DNA from: Patiria miniata
Lineage: Eukaryota; Echinodermata; Asteroidea; Valvatida; Asterinidae
Length of the DNA: 64,000 nucleotides
Reading direction: 5' to 3'
Assembly (NCBI RefSeq): GCF_015706575.1
Contig: NW_024037074.1
Span: forward strand, 32,601,334-32,665,333
Both the position numbers and the translations under genes were made by a program. Shown piece by piece: positions 13,301 to 24,882 of this stretch (the stretch's first letter is position 1; each line of letters opens with the position of its first letter). The notes beneath the pieces are model-generated. The model ran no database searches. It saw nothing but the letters and a program-made list of their open reading frames with translations, and had not been told where the DNA came from.

Positions 13301-14590
13301 GACTGAATTTCGTGAAGTTGGATTTTTGGGCCAAAACTTGGAATTTTTGATGACCGCGGATATGGATTTTTTTTTAGTTTTGGGACATTTGGGTAAAAAA
13401 CTGAAATGTTTTTTTCCTCCCTGGATCCTAGCTGTAGTGAGCTGAAATCTTCAGGGGATTCATTTCTGGCCTCTACCCACCTTGTGTGAACATTTGACTG
13501 AATTTCGTGAAGTTGGATTTTTGGGCCAAAACTTGGAATTTTTGATGACCGCGGATATGGATTTTTTTTTTGGTTTTTGGACATTTGGGTAAAAAACCTG
13601 AAATGTTTTTTTCCTCCCTGGATCCTAGCTGTAGTGAGCTGAAATCTTCAGGGGATTCATTTCTGGCCTCTACCCACCTTGTGTGAACATTTGACTGAAT
13701 TTCGTGAAGTTGGATTTTTGGGCCAAAACTTGGAATTTTGATGACCGCGGATATGGATTTTTTTTTGAGTTTTGGGACATTTGGGTAAAAAACTGAAATG
13801 TTTTTTTCCTCCCTGGATCCTAGCTGTAGTGAGCTGAAATCTTCAGGGGATTCATTTCTGGCCTCTACCCACCTTGTGTGAACATTTGACTGAATTTCGT
13901 GAAGTTGGATTTTTGGGCCAAAACTTGGAATTTTTGATGACCGCGGATGGATTTTTTTTTGGTTTTTGGACATTTGGGTAAAAAACTGAAATGTTTTTTT
14001 CCTCCCTGGATCCTAGCTGTAGTGAGCTGAAATCTTCAGGGGATTCATTTCTGGCCTCTACCCACTTGTGTGAACATTTGACTGAATTTCGTGAAGTTGG
14101 ATTTTTGGGCCAAAACTTGGAATTTTTGATGACCGCGGGATATGGATTTTTTTTAGTTTTGGGACATTTGGGTAAAAAACTGAAATGTTTTTTTCCTCCC
14201 TGGATCCTAGCTGTAGTGAGCTGAAATCTTCAGGGATTCATTTCTGGCCTCTACCCACCTTGTGTGAACATTTGACTGAATTTCGTGAAGTTGGATTTTG
14301 GGCCAAAACTTGGAATTTTTGATGACCGCGGATATGGATTTTTTTTAGTTTTGGGACATTTGGGTAAAAAACTGAAATGTTTTTTTCCTCCCTGGATCCT
14401 AGCTGTAGTGAGCTGAAATCTTCAGGGGATTCATTTCTGGCCTCTACCCACCTTGTGTGAACATTTGACTGAATTTCGTGAAGTTGGATTTTTGGGCCAA
14501 AACTTGGAATTTTTGATGACCGCGGATATGGATTTTTTTTTGGTTTTGGACATTTGGGTAAAAAACTGAAATGTTTTTTCCTCCCTGGAT
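10320..14590 (+). repeat. Array segment where two adjacent slots of the tetramer are non-AG
   Basis: One slot is non-AG at 10472 (GG), 11247 (GG), 12017 (GAG), 12791 (GAG) and 13572 (GG). The slot just after it is non-AG at 10664 (GGG), 11439 (GGAG), 12211 (GG), 12987 (GG), 13767 (GAG) and 14542 (GG). Steps range from 770 to 781 bp. The other two slots are mostly AG, with exceptions such as GG in the units near 10858, 11825 and 13961. The identity of the variant (GG, GAG, GGG) changes from cycle to cycle while the position in the cycle holds. Limits are approximate. Confidence 0.6.
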
Positions 14591-17318
14591 CCTAGCTGTA
14601 GTGAGCTGAAATCTTCAGGGGATTCATTTCTGGCCTCTACCCACCTTGTGTGAACATTTGACTGAATTTCGTGAAGTTGGATTTTTGGGCCAAAACTTGG
14701 AATTTTTGATGACCGCGGATATGGATTTTTTTTTAGTTTTGGGACATTTGGGTAAAAAACTGAAATGTTTTTTTCCTCCCTGGATCCTAGCTGTAGTGAG
14801 CTGAAATCTTCAGGGGATTCATTTCTGGCCTCTACCCACCTTGTGTGAACATTTGACTGAATTTCGTGAAGTTGGATTTTTGGGCCAAAACTTGGAATTT
14901 TTGATGACCGCGGATATGGATTTTTTTTGAGTTTGGGACATTTGGGTAAAAACTGAAATGTTTTTTTTCCTCCCTGGATCCTAGCTGTAGTGAGCTGAAA
15001 TCTTCAGGGGATTCATTTCTGGCCTCTACCCACCTTGTGTGAACATTTGACTGAATTCGTGATGAAGTTGGATTTTTGGGCCAAAACTTGGAATTTTTGA
15101 TGACCGCGGATATGGATTTTTTTTTTTTAGTTTGGGGACATTGGGTAAAAACTGAAATGTTTTTTTCCTCCCTGGATCCTAGCTGTAGTGAGCTGAAATC
15201 TTCAGGGGATTCATTTCTGGCCTCTACCCACCTTGTGTGAACATTTGACTGAATTTCGTGAAGTTGGATTTTTGGGCCAAAACTTGGAATTTTTGATGAC
15301 CGCGGATATGGATTTTTTTTTTAGTTTTGGGACATTTGGGTAAAAAACTGAAATGTTTTTTCCTCCCTGGATCCTAGCTGTAGTGAGCTGAAATCTTCAG
15401 GGGATTCATTTCTGGCCTCTACCACCTTGTGTGAACATTTGACTGAATTTCGTGAAGTGAAGTTGGATTTTTGGCCAAAACTTGGAATTTTTGATGACCG
15501 CGGATATGGATTTTTTTTGGTTTTGGGACATTTGGGTAAAAAACTGAAATGTTTTTTTCCTCCCTGGATCCTAGCTGTAGTGAGCTGAAATCTTCAGGGG
15601 ATTCATTTCTGGCCTCTACCCACCTTGTGTGAACATTTGACTGAATTTCGTGAAGTTGGATTTTTGGGCCAAAACTTGGAATTTTTGATGACCGCGATAT
15701 ATGGATTTTTTTTTAGTTTTGGACATTTGGGTAAAAAACTGAAATTTTTTTTCCTCCCTGGATCCTAGCTGTAGTGAGCTGAAATCTTCAGGGGATTCAT
15801 TTCTGGCCTCTACCCACCTTGTGTGAACATTTGACTGAATTTCGTGAAGTTGGATTTTTGGGCCAAAACTTGGAATTTTTGATGACCGCGGATATGGATT
15901 TTTTTTTGAGTTTGGGACATTTGGGTAAAAAACTGAAATGTTTTTTTCCTCCCTGGATCCTAGCTGTAGTGAGCTGAAATCTTCAGGGGATTCATTTCTG
16001 GCCTCTACCCACCTTGTGTGAACATTTGACTGAATTTCGTGAAGTTGGATTTTTGGGCCAAAACTTGGAATTTTTGATGACCGCGGATATGGATTTTTTT
16101 TTAGTTTTGGGACATTTGGGTAAAAAACTGAAATGTTTTTTTCCTCCCTGGATCCTAGCTGTAGTGAGCTGAAATCTTCAGGGGATTCATTTCTGGCCTC
16201 TACCCACCTTGTGTGAACATTTTGACTGAATTTCGTGAAGTTGGATTTTTGGGCCAAAACTTGGAATTTTTGATGACCGCGGATATGGATTTTTTTTTTA
16301 GTTTTGGGATTTGGGTAAAAAACTGAAATGTTTTTTTCCTCCCTGGATCCTAGCTGTAGTGAGCTGAAATCTTCAGGGGATTCATTTCTGGCCTCTACCC
16401 ACCTTGTGTGAACATTTGACTGAATTTCGTGAAGTTGGATTTTTGGGCCAAAACTTGGAATTTTTGATGACCGCGGATATGGATTTTTTTTGGTTTTTGG
16501 ACATTTGGGTAAAAAACTGAAATGTTTTTTTCCTCCCTGGATCCTAGCTGTAGTGAGCTGAAATCTTCAGGGGATTCATTTCTGGCCTCTACCCACCTTG
16601 TGTGAACATTTGACTGAATTTCGTGAAGTTGGATTTTTGGGCCAAAACTTGGAATTTTTGATGACCGCGGATATGGATTTTTTTTTAGTTTTGGGACATT
16701 TGGGTAAAAAACTGAAATGTTTTTTCCTCCCTGGATCCTAGCTGTAGTGAGCTGAAATCTTCAGGGGATTCATTTCTGGCCTCTACCCACCTTGTGTGAA
16801 CATTTGACTGAATTTCGTGAAGTTGGATTTTTGGGCCAAAACTTGGAATTTTTGATGACCGCGGATATGGATTTTTTTTTGGTTTTTGGACATTTGGGTA
16901 AAAAACTGAAATTTTTTTTCCTCCCTGGATCCTAGCTGTAGTGAGCTGAAATCTTCAGGGGATTCATTTCTGGCCTCTACCCACCTTGTGTGAACATTTG
17001 ACTGAATTTCGTGAAGTTGGATTTTTGGGCCAAAACTTGGAATTTTTGATGACCGCGGATATGGATTTTTTTTTAGTTTTTGGACATTTGGGTAAAAAAC
17101 CTGAAATGTTTTTTTCCTCCCTGGATCCTAGCTGTAGTGAGCTGAAATCTTCAGGGGATTCATTTCTGGCCTCTACCCACCTTGTGTGAACATTTGACTG
17201 AATTTCGTGAAGTTGGATTTTTGGGCCAAAACTTGGAATTTTTGATGACCGCGGATATGGATTTTTTTTTTAGTTTTGGGACATTTGGGTAAAAAACTGA
17301 AATGTTTTTTTCCTCCCT

Positions 17319-17512
17319 GGATCCTAGCTGTAGTGAGCTGAAATCTTCAGGGGATTCATTTCTGGCCTCTACCCACCTCGTGTGAACATTTGACTGAATT
17401 TCGTGAAGTTGGATTTTTGGGCCAAAACTTGGAATTTTTGATGACCGCGGATATGGATTTTTTTTGAGTTTTGGGACATTTGGGTAAAAAACTGAAATGT
17501 TTTTTCCTCCCT
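17319..17512 (+). repeat. GAG-type monomer carrying the CTCGTG substitution
   Basis: This 194 bp unit has GAG after the T8 tract (17466) and a T-to-C change giving CCACCTCGTGTG (17379), which adds a fourth CpG. It appears base-for-base identical to the unit at 24689-24882, 7370 bp (38 monomers) away, including T8 and T6 tract lengths. The units on either side of the two copies differ from each other. Confidence 0.8.
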
Positions 17513-20500
17513 GGATCCTAGCTGTAGTGAGCTGAAATCTTCAGGGGATTCATTTCTGGCCTCTACCCACCTTGTGTGAACATTTGACTGAATTTCGTGA
17601 AGTTGGATTTTTGGGCCAAAACTTGGATTTTTGATGACCCGGATATGGATTTTTTTTTAGTTTTTGGGACATTTGGGTAAAAAACTGAAATGTTTTTTTC
17701 CTCCCTGGATCCTAGCTGTAGTGAGCTGAAATCTTCAGGGGATTCATTTCTGGCCTCTACCCACCTTGTGTGAACATTTGACTGAATTTCGTGAAGTTGG
17801 ATTTTTGGGCCAAAACTTGGAATTTTTGATGACCGCGGATATGGATTTTTTTTTTTTAGTTTTGGACATTTGGGTAAAAAAACTGAAATGTTTTTTTCCT
17901 CCCTGGATCCTAGCTGTAGTGAGCTGAAATCTTCAGGGGATTCATTTCTGGCCTCTACCCACCTTGTGTGAACATTTGACTGAATTTCGTGAAGTTGGAT
18001 TTTTGGGCCAAAACTTGGAATTTTTGATGACCGCGGATATGGATTTTTTTTTAGTTTTGGACATTTGGGTAAAAAACTGAAATGTTTTTTTCCTCCCTGG
18101 ATCCTAGCTGTAGTGAGCTGAAATCTTCAGGGGATTCATTTCTGGCCTCTACCCACCTTGTGTGAACATTTGACTGAATTTCGTGAAGTTGGATTTTTGG
18201 GCCAAAACTTGGAATTTTTGATGACCGCGGATATGGATTTTTTTTGAGTTTTGGGACATTTGGGTAAAAAACTGAAATGTTTTTTCCTCCCTGGATCCTA
18301 GCTGTAGTGAGCTGAAATCTTCAGGGGATTCATTTCTGGCCTCTACCCACCTTGTGTGAACATTTGACTGAATTTCGTGAAGTTGGATTTTTGGGCCAAA
18401 ACTTGGAATTTTTGATGACCGCGGATATGGATTTTTTTGGAGTTTTGGACATTTGGGTAAAAAACTGAAATGTTTTTTTCCTCCCTGGATCCTAGCTGTA
18501 GTGAGCTGAAATCTTCAGGGGATTCATTTCTGGCCTCTACCCACCTTGTGTGAACATTTGACTGAATTTCGTGAAGTTGGATTTTTGGGCCAAAACTTGG
18601 AATTTTTGATGACCGCGGATATGGTTTTTTTTTTAGTTTTGGGACATTTGGGTAAAAACTGAAATGTTTTTTCCTCCCTGGATCCTAGCTGTAGTGAGCT
18701 GAAATCTTCAGGGGATTCATTTCTGGCCTCTACCCACCTTGTGTGAACATTTGACTGAATTTCGTGAAGTTGGATTTTTGGGCCAAAACTTGGAATTTTT
18801 GATGACCGCGGATATGGATTTTTTTTAGTTTTGGGACATTTGGGTAAAAAACTGAAATTTTTTTTCCTCCCTGGATCCTAGCTGTAGTGAGCTGAAATCT
18901 TCAGGGGATTCATTTCTGGCCTCTACCCACCTTGTGTGAACATTTGACTGAATTTCGTGAAGTTGGATTTTTGGGCCAAAACTTGGAATTTTTGATGACC
19001 GCGGATATGGATTTTTTTTTGGTTTGGGACATTTGGGTAAAAACCTGAAATGTTTTTTCCTCCCTGGATCCTAGCTGTAGTGAGCTGAAATCTTCAGGGG
19101 ATTCATTTCTGGCCTCTACCCACCTGTGTGAACATTTGACTGAATTTCGTGAAGTTGGATTTTTGGGCCAAAACTTGGAATTTTTGATGACCGCGGATAT
19201 GGATTTTTTTTTTAGTTTTGGGACATTTGGGTAAAAACTGAAAAATTTTTTTCCTCCCTGGATCCTAGCTGTAGTGAGCTGAAATCTTCAGGGGATTCAT
19301 TTCTGGCCTCTACCCACCTTGTGTGAACATTTGACTGAATTTCGTGAAGTTGGATTTTTGGGCCAAAACTTGGAATTTTTGATGACCGCGGATATGGATT
19401 TTTTTTTGGTTTTGGGACATTTGGGTAAAAAACTGAAATGTTTTTTTCCTCCCTGGATCCTAGCTGTAGTGAGCTGAAATCTTCAGGGGATTCATTTCTG
19501 GCCTCTACCCACCTTGTGTGAACATTTGACTGAATTTCGTGAAGTTGGATTTTTGGGCCAAAACTTGGAATTTTTGATGACCGCGGATATGGATTTTTTT
19601 TAGTTTTTGGACATTTGGGTAAAAAACTGAAATGTTTTTTCCTCCCTGGATCCTAGCTGTAGTGAGCTGAAATCTTCAGGGGATTCATTTCTGGCCTCTA
19701 CCCACCTTGTGTGAACATTTGACTGAATTTCGTGAAGTTGGATTTTTGGGCCAAAACTTGGATTTTTTTGATGACCGCGGATATGGATTTTTTTTGGTTT
19801 TGGGACATTTGGGTAAAAAACTGAAATGTTTTTTTCCTCCCTGGATCCTAGCTGTAGTGAGCTGAAATCTTCAGGGGATTCATTTTCTGGCCTCTACCCA
19901 CCTTGTGTGAACATTTGACTGAATTTCGTGAAGTTGGATTTTTGGGCCAAAACTTGGAATTTTGATGACCGCGGATATGGATTTTTTTTTAGTTTTGGGA
20001 TTTGGGTAAAAAACTGAAATGTTTTTTCCTCCCTGGATCCTAGCTGTAGTGAGCTGAAATCTTCAGGGGTTCAATTCATTTGGCCTCTACCCACCTTGTG
20101 TGAACATTTGACTGAATTTCGTGAAGTTGGATTTTTGGGCCAAAACTTGGAATTTTTGATGACCGCGGATATGGATTTTTTTTTAGTTTTTGGACATTTG
20201 GGTAAAAAACTGAAATGTTTTTCCTCCCTGGATCCTAGCTGTAGTGAGCTGAAATCTTCAGGGGATTCATTTCTGGCCTCTACCCACCTTGTGTGAACAT
20301 TTGACTGAATTTCGTGAAGTTGGATTTTTGGGCCAAAACTTGGAATTTTTGATGACCGCGGATATGGATTTTTTTTTAGTTTTGGGACATTTGGGTAAAA
20401 AACTGAAATTTTTTTTCCTCCCTGGATCCTAGCTGTAGTGAGCTGAAATCTTCAGGGGATTCATTTCTGGCCTCTACCCACCTTGTGTGAACATTTGACT

Positions 20501-21394
20501 GAATTTCGTGAAGTTGGATTTTTGGGCCAAAACTTGGAATTTTTGATGACCGCGGATATGGATTTTTTTTTTGGTTTTTGGACATTTGGGTAAAAACCTG
20601 AAATGTTTTTTTCCTCCCTGGATCCTAGCTGTAGTGAGCTGAAATCTTCAGGGGATTCATTTCTGGCCTCTACCCACCTTGTGTGAACATTTGACTGAAT
20701 TTCGTGAAGTTGGATTTTTGGGCCAAACTTGGAATTTTTGATGACCGCGGATATGGATTTTTTTTTAGTTTTGGGACATTGGGTAAAAAACTGAAATTTT
20801 GTTTTCCTCCCTGGATCCTAGCTGTAGTGAGCTGAAATCTTCAGGGGATTCATTTCTGGCCTCTACCCACCTTGTGTGAACATTTGACTGAATTTCGTGA
20901 AGTTGGATTTTTGGGCCAAAACTTGGAATTTTTGATGACCGCGGATATGGATTTTTTTTGAGTTTTGGGACATTTGGGTAAAAAACTGAAATGTTTTTTT
21001 CCTCCCTGGATCCTAGCTGTAGTGAGCTGAAATCTTCAGGGGATTCATTTCTGGCCTCTACCCACCTTGTGTGAACATTTGACTGAATTTCGTGAAGTTG
21101 GATTTTTGGGCCAAAACTTGGAATTTTTGATGACCGCGGATATGGATTTTTTTTAGTTTTGGGACATTTGGGTAAAAAACTGAAATTTTTTTTCCTCCCT
21201 GGATCCTAGCTGTAGTGAGCTGAAATCTTCAGGGGATTCATTTCTGGCCTCTACCCACCTTGTGTGAACATTTGACTGAATTTCGTGAAGTTGGATTTTT
21301 GGGCCAAAACTTGGAATTTTTGATGACCGCGGATATGGATTTTTTTTAGTTTTGGGACATTTGGGTAAAAAACTGAAATGTTTTTTTCCTCCCT

Positions 21395-21589
21395 GGATCC
21401 TAGCTGTAGTGAGCTGAAATCTTCAGGGGATTCATTTCTGGCCTCTACCCACCTTGTGTGAACATTTGACTGAATTTCGTGAAGTTGGATTTTTGGGCCA
21501 AAACTTGGAATTTTTGATGACCGCGGATATGGATTTTTTTTTAGTTTTGGGACATTTGGGTAAAAAACTGAAATGTTTTTTTCCTCCCT
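21395..21589 (+). repeat. Representative consensus-like satellite monomer (195 bp)
   Basis: This unit matches the majority form along the array. In order: BamHI GGATCC (21395-21400); an AGCT-GTAGTG-AGCT pair of short repeats; a GGGG run; a C-rich stretch ending in CCCACC; GTGTGAAC; TTTCGTGAAG with one CpG (21478-21479); TTGGATTTTTG (21485-21495); the palindrome TTTTGG-G-CCAAAA (21491-21503); TTGGAATTTTTG (21505-21516); SacII CCGCGG with two CpGs (21521-21526); a T9 tract (21534-21542); AGTTTTGGGAC; an A6 tract (21562-21567); ATG followed by T7 (21576-21582); and CCTCCCT. G+C is about 40% by hand count on the consensus. The unit start is arbitrary. The + strand carries nearly all long T runs, which gives the array a strong strand asymmetry. 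Confidence 0.95.
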
Positions 21590-21975
21590 GGATCCTAGCT
21601 GTAGTGAGCTGAAATCTTCAGGGGATTCATTTCTGGCCTCTACCCACCTTGTGTGAACATTTGACTGAATTTCGTGAAGTTGGATTTTTGGGCCAAAACT
21701 TGGAATTTTTGATGACCGCGGATATGGATTTTTTTTTAGTTTTGGGACATTTGGGTAAAAAACTGAAATGTTTTTTCCTCCCTGGATCCTAGCTGTAGTG
21801 AGCTGAAATCTTCAGGGGATTCATTTCTGGCCTCTACCCACCTTGTGTGAACATTTGACTGAATTTCGTGAAGTTGGATTTTTGGGCCAAACTTGGAATT
21901 TTTGATGACCGCGGATATGGATTTTTTTTAGGTTTGGGACATTTGGGTAAAAAACTGAAATTTTTTTTCCTCCCT

Positions 21976-22749
21976 GGATCCTAGCTGTAGTGAGCTGAAA
22001 TCTTCAGGGGATTCATTTCTGGCCTCTACCCACCTTGTGTGAACATTTGACTGAATTTCGTGAAGTTGGATTTTTGGGCCAAAACTTGGAATTTTTGATG
22101 ACCGCGGATATGGATTTTTTTTGGTTTTTGGACATTTGGGTAAAAACTGAAATGTTTTTTCCTCCCTGGATCCTAGCTGTAGTGAGCTGAAATCTTCAGG
22201 GGATTCATTTCTGGCCTCTACCCACCTTGTGTGAACATTTGACTGAATTTCGTGAAGTTGGATTTTTGGGCCAAAACTTGGAATTTTGATGACCGCGGAT
22301 ATGGATTTTTTTTTAGTTTTGGGACATTTGGGTAAAAAAACTGAAATGTTTTTTTCCTCCCTGGATCCTAGCTGTAGTGAGCTGAAATCTTCAGGGATTC
22401 ATTTCTGGCCTCTACCCACCTTGTGTGAACATTTGACTGAATTTCGTGAAGTTGGATTTTTGGGCCAAAACTTGGAATTTTTGATGACCGCGGATATGGA
22501 TTTTTTTTTAGTTTTGGGACATTTGGGTAAAAAACTGAAATGTTTTTTTCCTCCCTGGATCCTAGCTGTAGTGAGCTGAAATCTTCAGGGGATTCATTTC
22601 TGGCCTCTACCCACCTTGTGTGAACATTTGACTGAATTTCGTGAAGTTGGATTTTTGGGCCAAAACTTGGAATTTTTGATGACCGCGGATATGGATTTTT
22701 TTTAGTTTTGGGACATTTGGGTAAAAAACTGAAATTTTTTTTCCTCCCT
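21976..22749 (+). repeat. Representative tetrameric higher-order repeat unit (774 bp, four monomers)
   Basis: Four consecutive monomers show the typical order of variants in this part of the array. The first has GGTTTTTGGAC after the T tract (22122). The next two have AG. The fourth has AG plus loss of the G in AAATG, giving GAAA followed by eight T (about 22735). The same arrangement, with substitutions and gaps, recurs at about 776 bp in both directions. Non-AG units sit at 17466, 18246, 19021, 19796, 20573, 22122, 22898, 23674, 24450 and 26000. G-loss units sit at about 18858, 20409, 21186, 21961, 22735, 24288, 25060 and 25838. The boundaries are placed at GGATCC for convenience. The order is degenerate, so this is a phased pattern and not a cleanly homogenised block. 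Confidence 0.7.
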
Positions 22750-24688
22750 GGATCCTAGCTGTAGTGAGCTGAAATCTTCAGGGGATTCATTTCTGGCCTC
22801 TACCCACCTTGTGTGAACATTTGACTGAATTTCGTGAAGTTGGATTTTTGGGCCAAAACTTGGAATTTTTGATGACCGCGGATATGGATTTTTTTTTGTT
22901 TTTGGACATTTGGGTAAAAAACTGAAATTTTTTTTCCTCCCTGGATCCTAGCTGTAGTGAGCTGAAATCTTCAGGGGATTCATTTCTGGCCTCTACCCAC
23001 CTTGTGTGAACATTTGACTGAATTTCGTGAAGTTGGATTTTGGGCCAAAACTTGGAATTTTTGATGACCGCGGATATGGATTTTTTTTGAGTTTTGGGAC
23101 ATTTGGGTAAAAAACTGAAATGTTTTTTTCCTCCCTGGATCCTAGCTGTAGTGAGCTGAAATCTTCAGGGGATTCATTTCTGGCCTCTACCCACCTTGTG
23201 TGAACATTTGACTGAATTTCGTGAAGTTGGATTTTTGGGCCAAAACTTGGAATTTTTGATGACCGCGGATATGGATTTTTTTTTTAGTTTTGGGACATTT
23301 GGGTAAAAAAACTGAAATGTTTTTTTCCTCCCTGGATCCTAGCTGTAGTGAGCTGAAATCTTCAGGGGATTCATTTCTGGCCTCTACCCACCTTGTGTGA
23401 ACATTTGACTGAATTTCGTGAAGTTGGATTTTGGGCCAAAACTTGGAATTTTTGATGACCGCGGATATGGATTTTTTTTTAGTTTTTGGGACATTTGGGT
23501 AAAAAACTGAAATGTTTTTTCCTCCCTGGATCCTAGCTGTAGTGAGCTGAAATCTTCAGGGGATTCATTTCTGGCCTCTACCCACCTTGTGTGAACATTT
23601 GACTGAATTTCGTGAAGTTGGATTTTTGGGCCAAAACTTGGATTTTTGATGACCGCGGATATGGATTTTTTTTGAGTTTTTGGGACATTTGGGTAAAAAA
23701 CTGAAATGTTTTTTTCCTCCCTGGATCCTAGCTGTAGTGAGCTGAAATCTTCAGGGGATTCATTTCTGGCCTCTACCCACCTGTGTGAACATTTGACTGA
23801 ATTTCGTGAAGTTGGATTTTGGGCCAAAACTTGGAATTTTTGATGACCGCGGATATGGATTTTTTTTTAGTTTTGGGACATTTGGGTAAAAAACTGAAAT
23901 GTTTTTTTCCTCCCTGGATCCTAGCTGTAGTGAGCTGAAATCTTCAGGGGATTCATTTCTGGCCTCTACCCACCTTGTGTGAACATTTGACTGAATTTCG
24001 TGAAGTTGGATTTTTGGGCCAAAACTTGGAATTTTTGATGACCGCGGATATGGATTTTTTTTGGGTTTTGGACATTTGGGTAAAAACCTGAAATGTTTTT
24101 TCCTCCCTGGATCCTAGCTGTAGTGAGCTGAAATCTTCAGGGGATTCATTTCTGGCCTCTACCCACCTTGTGTGAACATTTGACTGAATTTCGTGAAGTT
24201 GGATTTTTGGGCCAAAACTTGGAATTTTTGATGACCGCGGATATGGATTTTTTTTTAGTTTTGGGACATTTGGGTAAAAAACTGAAATTTTTTTTTCCTC
24301 CCTGGATCCTAGCTGTAGTGAGCTGAAATCTTCAGGGATTCATTTCTGGCCTCTACCCACCTTGTGTGAACATTTGACTGAATTTTGTGAAGTTGGATTT
24401 TTGGGCCAAAACTTGGAATTTTTGATGACCGCGGATATGGATTTTTTTTTGGTTTTGGGACATTTGGGTAAAAACTGAAATGTTTTTTTCCTCCCTGGAT
24501 CCTAGCTGTAGTGAGCTGAAATCTTCAGGGGATTCATTTCTGGCCTCTACCCACCTTGTGTGAACATTTGACTGAATTTCGTGAAGTTGGATTTTTGGGC
24601 CAAAACTTGGAATTTTTGATGACCGCGGATATGGATTTTTTTTAGTTTTGGACATTTGGGTAAAAACCTGAAATTTTTTTTCCTCCCT

Positions 24689-24882
24689 GGATCCTAGCTG
24701 TAGTGAGCTGAAATCTTCAGGGGATTCATTTCTGGCCTCTACCCACCTCGTGTGAACATTTGACTGAATTTCGTGAAGTTGGATTTTTGGGCCAAAACTT
24801 GGAATTTTTGATGACCGCGGATATGGATTTTTTTTGAGTTTTGGGACATTTGGGTAAAAAACTGAAATGTTTTTTCCTCCCT
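24689..24882 (+). repeat. GAG-type monomer, identical partner of 17319-17512
   Basis: It carries the same CTCGTG change (24749) and GAG (24836) with the same tract lengths as 17319-17512. The preceding monomer is of the ACCTG type with G loss, unlike the one before 17319, so only about one unit is shared. Exchange of a single unit by gene conversion, or independent assortment of the two variants, would both fit. Confidence 0.8.

Noticed and set aside
21475..21495. CENP-B box at TTTCGTGAAGTTGGA
   Set aside because: Only the TTCG half fits the core pattern NTTCGNNNNANNCGGGN. The required A is G and the CGGG half is GGAT. About 5 of 9 core positions match, too few to claim a site.
21576..21589. 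Transcription terminators or promoters in each unit (T tracts, polypyrimidine TTTTTTTCCTCCCT)
   Set aside because: A T run without a paired stem or a gene upstream is not evidence of a bacterial terminator, and no promoter motif is convincing. The tracts are part of the satellite unit.
2884..23089. An 11-monomer (~2.14 kb) higher-order period from GAG units
   Set aside because: Six GAG pairs are 2.13-2.15 kb apart (2884/5031, 4056/6198, 6392/8529, 12791/14929, 13767/15908, 20960/23089), which is more than I would expect. But the spacing is not a multiple of the four-unit phase, does not chain through more than two copies, and no other marker supports it.
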